Below, piece by piece: positions 12,350 to 19,084 of a DNA stretch of 64,000 nucleotides (the first letter of the stretch is position 1; every line of letters begins with the position of its first letter). The notes under the pieces were generated by a model. It searched no databases. It was not told the origin of the DNA and worked only from the letters and a program-made list of their open reading frames with translations. This stretch comes from Amycolatopsis tucumanensis (GTDB lineage: Bacteria > Actinomycetota > Actinomycetes > Mycobacteriales > Pseudonocardiaceae), in NCBI RefSeq assembly GCF_021654135.1, contig NZ_JAKGSD010000007.1, positions 62,001-126,000 on the forward strand, in the 5' to 3' direction. The translations under genes and the position numbers were made by a program.

Positions 12350-13673
12350 GCTGGCGCTCCCAGTCGGTGACGGCGGCATCGAAGGCGGTGAGCTCGACCC
12401 GGGCCGCGTTGAGGTAGTGCTCGACGACGTCCTCGCCGAACGCCTCGCGGGCGACCTTGCTGTCGGCCAGCAGCTCCGCCGCCTCCCTCAGCGTAGTCGG
12501 CACGGTCGGCTTGTCCGAGTGGTAGGCGTTGCCGGTGAACTCGTCGTCCAGGGGCAGCTCGTTTTCGATGCCGTGCAGGCCGGCGGCGATGATCGCGGCG
12601 ACGGCGAGGTAGGGGTTGACGTCGCCGCCGGGCACCCGGTTCTCCACCCGCAGCGACTCGCCGTGCCCGACGACGCGCAGCGCGCAGGTGCGGTTGTCGG
12701 TGCCCCAGGCGACGGCGGTCGGCGCGAAGCTGCCGGGCACGAAACGCTTGTAGGAGTTGATGTTCGGCGCGAGGAAGTAGGTCAGTTCGCGCAGGCAGGC
12801 CAGCTGCCCGGCGATGAAGTGCCGCATCAGCGCCGGGTCCTGCGCGAACACCGGGGTGCCGTCCGTGCCGCGCAGGCTGAGGTGGATGTGGCAGGAGTTG
12901 CCTTCGCGCTCGTTGTACTTGGCCATGAAGGTGAGGCTGCGGTTCTCCTGCGCGGCGATCTCCTTCGCGCCGGTCTTGTAGATGCTGTGGTTGTCGCAGG
13001 TGCGCAGGGCCTCGTCGAAGCGGAACGCGATCTCGTGCTGGCCGGGGTTGCACTCGCCCTTGGCGGACTCGACGTACATGCCCGCGCCGGCCATGTCGTT
13101 GCGGATGCGGCGCAGCAACGGCTCCAGCCTGGCGGTGCCGAGCATCGAATAGTCCACATTGTACCGGTTGGCGGCTGTCAGGTCGCGATAGCCGCCGCGC
13201 CAGGCCTGCTCGTAGGTGTCGTCGAAGACGATGAACTCCAGCTCGGTGCCGACGAACGCGGCGAGGTCGCGCTGGGCGAGCCGGTCGAGCTGGCGGCGCA
13301 GGACCTGCCGGGGCGATGCGGCGACCTCGCCACCCTCGACGCGCTCGACGTCGCAAAGCACGAGGGCGGTCCCGTCGTGCCAGGGCACGCGGCGGAGCGT
13401 GGACAGGTCCGGGCGGAGGACGAAGTCGCCGTAACCGCTTTCCCAGCTCGAGATCGCGTAGCCGTCGACGGTGTTCATGTCGACGTCGACGGCGAGGAGG
13501 TAGTTGCAGGCTTCGGTGGCGTGGGTGACGACCTCGTTGAGGAAGTACTCAGCTGAGCAGCGCTTGCCCTGGAGGCGGCCCTGCATGTCGGTCATCGCGA
13601 CGAGCACGGTGTCCACGGTGCCCTCCTCGGCCAGTTCGCGGAGCTGGTCGAGGGTGAGCATGCCCTTGTTCAT
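12330..13673 (-). CDS. Glutamine-synthetase-like gamma-glutamylamine ligase
   Basis: The 447-residue protein is a GlnA-family enzyme with ELEFIVFD, GQHEIAFR, the ATP region NSCHIHLSLRG, NSYKRFVPGSFAP and ENRVPGGDVNPYLA. It lacks the adenylylation-site context of ordinary GlnA. Operon partners PuuD and an aldehyde dehydrogenase point to a gamma-glutamyl-polyamine or ethanolamide ligase like PuuA or Streptomyces GlnA3/GlnA4. Upstream on the minus strand are TTGACA (13709-13704), an 18-base spacer, AAGGGT (13685-13680) and then 6 bases to the ATG. The mRNA is therefore probably leaderless. Confidence 0.88.
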   Translation of the reverse strand: MNKGMLTLDQLRELAEEGTVDTVLVAMTDMQGRLQGKRCSAEYFLNEVVTHATEACNYLLAVDVDMNTVDGYAISSWESGYGDFVLRPDLSTLRRVPWHDGTALVLCDVERVEGGEVAASPRQVLRRQLDRLAQRDLAAFVGTELEFIVFDDTYEQAWRGGYRDLTAANRYNVDYSMLGTARLEPLLRRIRNDMAGAGMYVESAKGECNPGQHEIAFRFDEALRTCDNHSIYKTGAKEIAAQENRSLTFMAKYNEREGNSCHIHLSLRGTDGTPVFAQDPALMRHFIAGQLACLRELTYFLAPNINSYKRFVPGSFAPTAVAWGTDNRTCALRVVGHGESLRVENRVPGGDVNPYLAVAAIIAAGLHGIENELPLDDEFTGNAYHSDKPTVPTTLREAAELLADSKVAREAFGEDVVEHYLNAARVELTAFDAAVTDWERQRGFERL

Positions 13674-13744
13674 GTGACAACCCTTGGGGTGGGCGTGGGA
13701 TGCTGTCAAGCGGATCTTCGCCGGGGCCGCTGGGAGGGTGAGCG

Positions 13745-14557
13745 ATGGCTGACGTGGTCGACGTGTGGATGCAGCAGCCGAACCAGCGCTTCATGGACCA
13801 GCCGTGGCTGGAGACGCTGGTGCGGTGGACGAACATGTCCCGCAGGGCGCCCCAGCTGAGGGCGACGCTCGACGCGATGGACGAGGCCGGGGTGCGGGTC
13901 GGCTTGCTGTCGGCCTGGCACGGGCCGGGTGGTGCCCTGATCACGAACGACGAGGTGGCGGAGCTGGTGGCGGCGCACCCGGACCGGTTCGCGGGGGTCG
14001 CGACCGTGGACCTGACGGACCCGGTGCGGGCGGTGCGGGAGATCAGGAGGTGCGTGCGGAACGGTTTCGTCGGGGTGCGGGTGGTGCCGTGGCTGTGGAA
14101 CCTGCCGCCGAACGACCGCCGCTACTACCCGGTCTACGTGGCCTGTGTGGAGGAGGACGTGCCCTTCTGCACGCAGATCGGCCACACCGGCCCGCGGTGC
14201 CCGTCGGAGCCCGGGCGGCCGATCCCGTACCTCGACGAGGTGCTGCTGGACTTCCCGGAGCTGGTCGTGGTGGGCGGCCACGTGGGCTACCCGTGGATGG
14301 CGGAGGTCCTGTCCCTGGCGGCGAAGTACCCGAACTTCTACGTGGACACGTCGGCCTACGCGGTGCACCGGCTGCCCGCCGAGCTGGTCGAGTACATGCG
14401 CGACCGCGGCCGGACGCGCGTCATGTTCGGCAGCAACTACCCGATGCTCACCCCGGCCCAGGCCCTGAAGCAGCTGCCGGCGCTGGAGCTGGGGGTTTCC
14501 GCGCGGGAGGCTTTTCTGGGTGGGAACGCGCGGAGGGTGTTCGCGCTGCCGAATTGA
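13745..14557 (+). CDS. Amidohydrolase family protein (amidohydrolase_2, ACMSD-like)
   Basis: A 270-residue TIM-barrel amidohydrolase. It has the strand/loop pattern GVRVGLLSAWHGP, RFAGVATVDL, GFVGVRVVPW, a metal-ligand region FCTQIGHTGP near residue 140, LVVVGGHVGYPW, and the closing FGSNYPMLTP near residue 228. The usual N-terminal HxH is not present, so metal binding may be altered. ATG 13745 follows a GGGAGGGTGAG site. It is divergent from the amine-ligase operon with 71 bases between them. Its 3' end is duplicated just downstream. Confidence 0.82.
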   Translation: MADVVDVWMQQPNQRFMDQPWLETLVRWTNMSRRAPQLRATLDAMDEAGVRVGLLSAWHGPGGALITNDEVAELVAAHPDRFAGVATVDLTDPVRAVREIRRCVRNGFVGVRVVPWLWNLPPNDRRYYPVYVACVEEDVPFCTQIGHTGPRCPSEPGRPIPYLDEVLLDFPELVVVGGHVGYPWMAEVLSLAAKYPNFYVDTSAYAVHRLPAELVEYMRDRGRTRVMFGSNYPMLTPAQALKQLPALELGVSAREAFLGGNARRVFALPN

Positions 14558-14610
14558 CGGTCCCAATCCCCCAGTTCGCGCTGCCGAACTGACGGTCTCA
14601 ATCCCCCCAG
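14540..14610 (+). repeat. Direct duplication of the amidohydrolase 3' end
   Basis: A 35-base block covering the last codons and stop of the amidohydrolase gene (14540-14574, beginning TTCGCGCTGCCGAATTGACG) is repeated at once as 14575-14610, with two substitutions and one added C. The second copy lies outside the reading frame and is not coding. Confidence 0.9.
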
Positions 14611-15264
14611 TCTGTGCAGGCACGCTCGTCGGTACCCGCTCCGAACCAGCCGCATCGCGGCCACCTCCGGCACGCCCGCGCTGTCCCCTGCGGGCGCACC
14701 CCGCACCGCCGCGGCTATCTGGCAGCTACTCCAGCCGGCCGCACCGCCGCCCCCCGGCGCGTCCACTCCATCTCGTGCAACCCCCGTCACCCACACGGAA
14801 CCACCGCAACACGGCCACCCCCGGCGCACCCGCGTCGTCCCTGCGGGCCCATCCCGCACCGCCGCGGCCACCCGGCAGCCACTCCAGCCAGCCGCAACGC
14901 GGCCACCCCCGGTAAAGCGGCCACCCCCCGGTAAACCCGCGCCGTCCCCTGCGGACCCACCCCGCGCCACCGCAGCTACCCAGCAGCCACTCCAGCCACC
15001 CACACCGCCGCCCCCGGCGCGTCCAACCACCCCATCCCGCGCAACCCCCGGCACCCACACGGAACCACCGCAACGCGGCCACCCCGGTAAACCCCCGCCG
15101 TCCCCTGCGGACCCACCCCGCACCGCCGCGGCTACCCAGCAGCCACTCCAGCCAGCCGCACCGCCGCCCCATCCCGCGCAATCCCCCGGTACCCAGGCGC
15201 ATCGCAACCACCCCCGGTGCGCTCGGGCCGGTCTCGCCCCCGGGCAGCCGCGCAGGCGAGCCGC
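14611..15264. repeat. Gene-free gap filled with imperfect tandem repeats of about 155 bp
   Basis: Four copies of a block with the core GTCCCCTGCGGACCCACCCC start near 14683, 14837, 14944 and 15100. The intervals are 154, 107 and 156 bases, so the second unit has lost about 48 bases. Shared sub-blocks include CAGCAGCCACTCCAGCC and CACACGGAACCACCGCAA. Long open frames cross the region on both strands but give repetitive Gly/Trp/Arg-rich sequence with no ribosome sites, so I see no gene. It lies between two convergent genes. Confidence 0.8.
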
Positions 15265-16329
15265 TCAGCTCGCCGCGGCCACCTTGGGGGTCGCGAGCAG
15301 CTGCCGGATCTCGCGGACTGCTGCGCGGCCCGCTCGGTTCGCGCCGATCGTGCTCGCTGATGGGCCGTAGCCGACCAGGTGCAGGCGGGGTTCGGCGGCT
15401 GCGCGGGTGCCGTCCATCCGGATGCCGCCGCCGGGTTCGCGCAGGTGCAGTGGCGCGAGGTGGTCCAGCGCGGCGCGGAAACCGGTCGCCCAGAGGATCG
15501 CGTCGACTCGCTGCTCGGTCCCGTCCGGCCACACCACGCCCGTCGGGGTCAGGTGGTCGAACATCGGCTTCCGGTCGAGGATCCCGCGGGCCTCGGCGTC
15601 GCGAACCTGGGGCGTGCGCATCAGGCCGGTCACGCTCACCACGCTCCCCGGCGGCAGCCCGGCCCGCACGCGGCGCTCGACCTGCGCCACGGCTTCGCGG
15701 CCCAGCTCGGGGCTGAACTCGACGTCCTTGAAAACCGGCGGGCGGCGGGTCACCCAGGTGGTGCCGCTCGCGAACTCGGCGATCTCGATGAGCAACTGCA
15801 CGGCCGACGTCCCGCCTCCGACGACCAGCACGTGCTGCCCGCGGAACTCCTCCGCGCTGCGGTAGTCGGCGGTGTGCAACTGGCGACCGGTGAAGGTCTC
15901 CTGGCCAGGGTAGTGCGGCCAGAACGGGCGGGTCCAGGTGCCGGTCGCGTTGATCACGGCGCGGGCGGCCCAGCTGTCGCCGCCGGCGCTCTCGACGAGG
16001 AGCCGCTCACCGGCGTCCCGGACGGCGACCACCTCGACCGGGCGCCGCACCGGCAGCTCGAAGGCACGCTCGTAGCGCGCGAAGTACTCCGCGACGACCT
16101 CCGACGCCATCCGGTGCTCGTCCTGCTCGTCGAAGGCCATGCCGGGCAGGTCGTGGAACTTGTGGACCTTGTCCAGCCGCAGGGAGGGCCACCGATGCTG
16201 CCACGCGCCGCCCGGCGAGGAGTCCCGATCGAGGACGACGAACTCCAGGCCGGACCGCCGGAGGAAGTAGGCGGCCGACAGGCCGGCCTGCCCCGCCCCG
16301 ATCACCACGACGTCGGTTTCGGTACGCAC
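15265..16329 (-). CDS. Flavin-containing monooxygenase-like NAD(P)/FAD oxidoreductase
   Basis: A 354-residue protein with an N-terminal FAD motif (GAGQAG, residues 11-16), GGAWQHRWPSLRLD, an FMO/BVMO-type stretch FTGRQLHTADYR near residue 150, and a second dinucleotide motif VVGGGTSA. It ends with LHLVGYGPSASTIGANRAGR. Such enzymes hydroxylate heteroatoms or act as small Baeyer-Villiger-type oxidases. GTG 16329 gives the family N-terminus; the open frame runs on for about 1.4 kb upstream through repeat DNA, but that extension is low-complexity. It stands alone between two repeat regions. Confidence 0.82.
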   Translation of the reverse strand: MRTETDVVVIGAGQAGLSAAYFLRRSGLEFVVLDRDSSPGGAWQHRWPSLRLDKVHKFHDLPGMAFDEQDEHRMASEVVAEYFARYERAFELPVRRPVEVVAVRDAGERLLVESAGGDSWAARAVINATGTWTRPFWPHYPGQETFTGRQLHTADYRSAEEFRGQHVLVVGGGTSAVQLLIEIAEFASGTTWVTRRPPVFKDVEFSPELGREAVAQVERRVRAGLPPGSVVSVTGLMRTPQVRDAEARGILDRKPMFDHLTPTGVVWPDGTEQRVDAILWATGFRAALDHLAPLHLREPGGGIRMDGTRAAAEPRLHLVGYGPSASTIGANRAGRAAVREIRQLLATPKVAAAS

Positions 16330-16501
16330 AACAAGTACAACATCGCCCGCGACGGCGCACTTCCCCAGCGTGGCGCGCAGCACGCCGCGGCGGGACCGGC
16401 ACGCGTGGTGTGCAGTGGACCTGGCGCGGGCTGCGCCGAGTGGATGCCAGGGGCGCGATGCGGGCTTGCGCCGGGGGTAGGGCGCGACGCCGGGGCCGGG
16501 C

Positions 16502-16653
16502 TGTCGGAGCGCGGGTGCGGTGTCGGAGCGCGGGTGCAATGTCGCAGCGCGGCCGCCATGTCGCAGCGCGGGTGTGGTGTCGCAGCGCAGGCGTGGTGTC
16601 ACAGTCCGGGCGCGGTGTTGCGGCCCGGGCGCAGTGTCGCAACACGGGCGCGC
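16502..16653. repeat. Array of eight 19-bp tandem repeats
   Basis: Eight head-to-tail copies of a 19-base unit with consensus TGTCGCAGCGCGGGTGCGG fill this stretch without spacers; each copy differs by a few bases. Since 19 is not a multiple of three, the unit cannot encode a repeated peptide. The array lies upstream of the flavin monooxygenase start at 16329. Confidence 0.88.
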
Positions 16654-16930
16654 CAGCGCGCGGGGGTGCCCGGTCGGAGGGGCTGGCGCGAGGGCGTGAT
16701 GTCGCAGCCCGGCCGCGGTGTCGCAAGGCCGGCGCGCCAGCGCGCGGAGGTGCCCGGTCGGAGGGGCTGGCGCGAGGGCGTGATGTCGCAGCCCGGCCGC
16801 GGTGTCGCAACGCCGGCGCGCCAGCGCGCGGAGGTGCCCAGTCGGAGGGGCTGCGGCGCGCGAGGGCGTGATGGCGCAACGCGGGCGCGCGCGGGGGCCC
16901 GGTCGGAGGGGCTGGCACGAGGGCGCGTGG
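16651..16930. repeat. Tandem repeats of 84 bp containing nested 19-bp units
   Basis: Blocks beginning CGCCAGCGCGCGG start at 16651, 16735 and 16819, exactly 84 bases apart. The first two each end with two copies of the 19-base unit seen in the adjacent array. The third diverges and is followed by a partial fourth copy (GGGGCCCGGTCGGAGGGG). The remaining DNA to 17126 is GC-rich with no supported gene. Confidence 0.85.
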
Positions 16931-17126
16931 CAACCAGCCGGGCGGGGCGGCGGGATCTGCGCAAGGCGTGGGCAGTCGCCAGCCGGGCGGCTGGATCTGG
17001 GGGCCCGACAGGGCGCGGCGCGTGGCGGGCAGTGCGTGCGCGGCGAACCCAGGTGGGCGGCTGGCGTGCCCGGGTGTCGTGGGGAGGTGCGCCGAGCAGG
17101 TGGGGCCGCCCGCTCGGCGCTGGGCC

Positions 17127-17804
17127 TCAGCGGCGGCGGATCAGGCGCACGATCGCCACGATGCCGAGTACCGCGGCGACTCCGGCGAGTACCGGGGCCA
17201 GGCGCTTGCCGATGGAGCTGCCCGCGTACTCGAAGAGGTCGATCGCCTCGGCTTCCTGCGGCTGGGGCTTCACCGTCTCCAGCTTGGGCTTCTCCGGGGC
17301 CGGTTCGGTGGTCACCCCGGACTCGGCCGGCTTCTCCTCGGCCGGGGCGGCGGGGGGCTCCGCCGAGCCTAGGCGGTCGGCCAGGTTCGTCGCGAACTGG
17401 TCCAGGATCTTGCCGCCGACCTCGGAGATCATGCCGCGGCCGAACTGCGCCGGGCGGCCGGTCACGTTCAGGTCCGTCGCCACGGAACCCTTCGTCCCGC
17501 CGTTCTCCTCGGACAGCGTCACCGTGACGGTCGCCGCCGCGGTGCCTGCTCCTCGCGAGTCCTTGCCGGAGGCCTTGATCACGATCCTGCGGGCCTGCTC
17601 GTCGGTCTCCAGGAACTCGCCGGAGCCCTTGTACAGCAGGGAGATCGGCCCCAGCTTCACCTTGACCGTGCCGGTGAACGTCTCGCCCTCGACCTTCGTC
17701 AGGGTCGCACCCGGCATGCAGGGGGCAACGCGTTCCGGGTCGGTGACCGCCTTCCACACCTCGGCGGGCGGGGCCGGAACGGTGAATTCATGGTCGAGCC
17801 GCAC
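17127..17804 (-). CDS. coxG: CoxG-like SRPBCC protein with C-terminal membrane anchor
   Basis: The 225-residue protein starts with a CoxG-type SRPBCC domain (about residues 1-150). It shows FTVPAPPAEVWKAVTDPER, CMPGATLTKVEGETFTGTVKVKLGP and QFGRGMISEVGGKILDQFA. A Pro/Glu-rich linker follows, then a C-terminal hydrophobic helix (VLAGVAAVLGIVAIV) ending in IRRR, so it should be tail-anchored in the membrane. CoxG is thought to recruit CO dehydrogenase to the membrane. The GTG start follows GGAGAAGGGAGG. A gap of 422 bases separates it from coxM, so it may have its own promoter. Confidence 0.9.
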   Translation of the reverse strand: MRLDHEFTVPAPPAEVWKAVTDPERVAPCMPGATLTKVEGETFTGTVKVKLGPISLLYKGSGEFLETDEQARRIVIKASGKDSRGAGTAAATVTVTLSEENGGTKGSVATDLNVTGRPAQFGRGMISEVGGKILDQFATNLADRLGSAEPPAAPAEEKPAESGVTTEPAPEKPKLETVKPQPQEAEAIDLFEYAGSSIGKRLAPVLAGVAAVLGIVAIVRLIRRR

Positions 17805-18226
17805 GGGCCGACCTCCCTTCTCCAGAAAGCTTCAAGTCCCTCGCAGCCACCTTAGTGCCGGAACCGGCGTGTGCGTGACTTCGAGGGACCCGGATCGGCG
17901 CTCCCCGCGTGGGGGAACGGCGGTCGGATGATCACATTGGTGCGTTCGGGGCCTGGCGCCGGACGAGGTTGGGAGCCGGGTGGAATGGGGGTCTCCAGAT
18001 GTGAGGGGTCGGCGTGGCGGCCAGGCACGCGCGGTGGGAGTGGGGAGGCCCGCGCGGCCGGGGGCCCGGCCGGGGGCACGAGACTCGCACGGCCAGCGCC
18101 CGCCGACGGGAGCTCCACGCGCGCGCCGCCGGTGGCTGACGGGGGCACGACCTCCCCGCGGCCGCCTCGCAGGTGGTGGCCTGCGCCCGCGGCCGCCCCG
18201 GGCGGGGGCGGCCGCGGGGGCTGGGC
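17805..18226. other. Gene-free gap between coxM and coxG
   Basis: No supported gene in 422 bases. Near the coxG end is a minus-strand -10-like TAAGGT (17854-17849) and an inverted pair GTCCCTCG (about 17836-17843) / CGAGGGAC (about 17881-17888), which could be a weak hairpin or operator. The rest is GC-rich, and frames crossing it are shadows. Confidence 0.4.
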
Positions 18227-19084
18227 CTACACGGCGGCCAGCGCTGCCGAGACCGCGCGGCCCGTCAGCACCTTGGCCAGCTCCTGCCGGTACTCCACGT
18301 CCGCGTTGCCGTCCGCCGTGGGGCTGGTGCCTTCGGCGGCGTGGGCGGCCGCGGCGCGGATCGTGTCGTCGGACGCCGACTGGCCCACCAGGGCCTGCTC
18401 GACCGCGGTGGCGCGCACCGGCACCGACGCCATGTTCGTCAGCGCGACCCGGGCCTCGGCGATCGTGTCGCCGTCCGTGCGGACCGTGGCCGCCACCGCG
18501 ACCATCGACCACGCCTGGGCGACCCGGTTGAACTTCTCGTAGTGCGCCTTCCACCCGGTGTGCTTCGGCACGCGGATCTCGACCAGGATCTCGCCCGGCT
18601 CCAGCGCCGTCGTGAAGAAGTCCTGGAAGAACTCCGCCGCCGACACGGTCCGCCTGCCGCTGCTGCTCGCGATCACCATCTCGGCGTCCATCGCCAGCGC
18701 GGGGGCCAGCAGGTCGCCTGCCGGGTCCGCGTGCGCGATCGAACCGCCGAACGTGCCGCGGTGCCGCACCTGCGGGTCGGCCACCGTGTCGGTCGCCCTG
18801 GCCAGCAGCGCGGCGTGCTCGGCGACCAGCTGGTCGCGCTGCACGTCGTAGTGCGTGGTCATGGCGCCGATGACGATCGCGTCGCCGTCGTCGCGGACGC
18901 CCCGCAGCTCGGTGATCCTGCCGAGGTCGATGAGCGTCGTCGGCGCGGCCAGCCGCATCCGCAGCACCGGCAGCAGGCTCTGCCCACCGGCCAGCACCTT
19001 GGCGTCCTCACCGGCCGCGGCCAGTGCCTGCACCGCCTCGTCCACAGTGGACGGCGCGACGTAGTCGAAGGCAGCGGGGATCAC
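18227..19084 (-). CDS. coxM: CO-dehydrogenase-like FAD-binding medium subunit
   Basis: A 285-residue molybdopterin dehydrogenase FAD-binding subunit. The two FAD motifs are seen as AGGQSLLP near residue 33 and TFGGSIAHADP near residue 107, followed by the C-terminal CO-dehydrogenase flavoprotein domain. It carries electrons from the iron-sulfur subunit to an acceptor. The GTG at 19084 overlaps the coxL stop (GTGA), giving coupled translation. The order in transcription is coxS, coxL, coxM. Confidence 0.93.
   Translation of the reverse strand: MIPAAFDYVAPSTVDEAVQALAAAGEDAKVLAGGQSLLPVLRMRLAAPTTLIDLGRITELRGVRDDGDAIVIGAMTTHYDVQRDQLVAEHAALLARATDTVADPQVRHRGTFGGSIAHADPAGDLLAPALAMDAEMVIASSSGRRTVSAAEFFQDFFTTALEPGEILVEIRVPKHTGWKAHYEKFNRVAQAWSMVAVAATVRTDGDTIAEARVALTNMASVPVRATAVEQALVGQSASDDTIRAAAAHAAEGTSPTADGNADVEYRQELAKVLTGRAVSAALAAV

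Noticed and set aside
14437-15532. Gly/Trp-rich minus-strand frames in the 14.6-15.2 kb gap, suggestive of a repeat protein (WLEWLLGSRGGAGW)
   Set aside because: The peptide repeat only mirrors the 155-bp DNA repeat; other frames are equally open, there is no ribosome site, and it runs into the flavin monooxygenase coding sequence.
16502-16930. CRISPR array
   Set aside because: Units are head to tail with no spacers of constant length, are imperfect, and no cas gene is present.
15265-17757. An 830-codon open frame running from the flavin monooxygenase far upstream
   Set aside because: Beyond residue about 354 the frame crosses 19-bp and 84-bp repeats and reads as Pro/Arg/Ala-rich low complexity with no ribosome site. 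It stays open because high-GC DNA has few stop codons.
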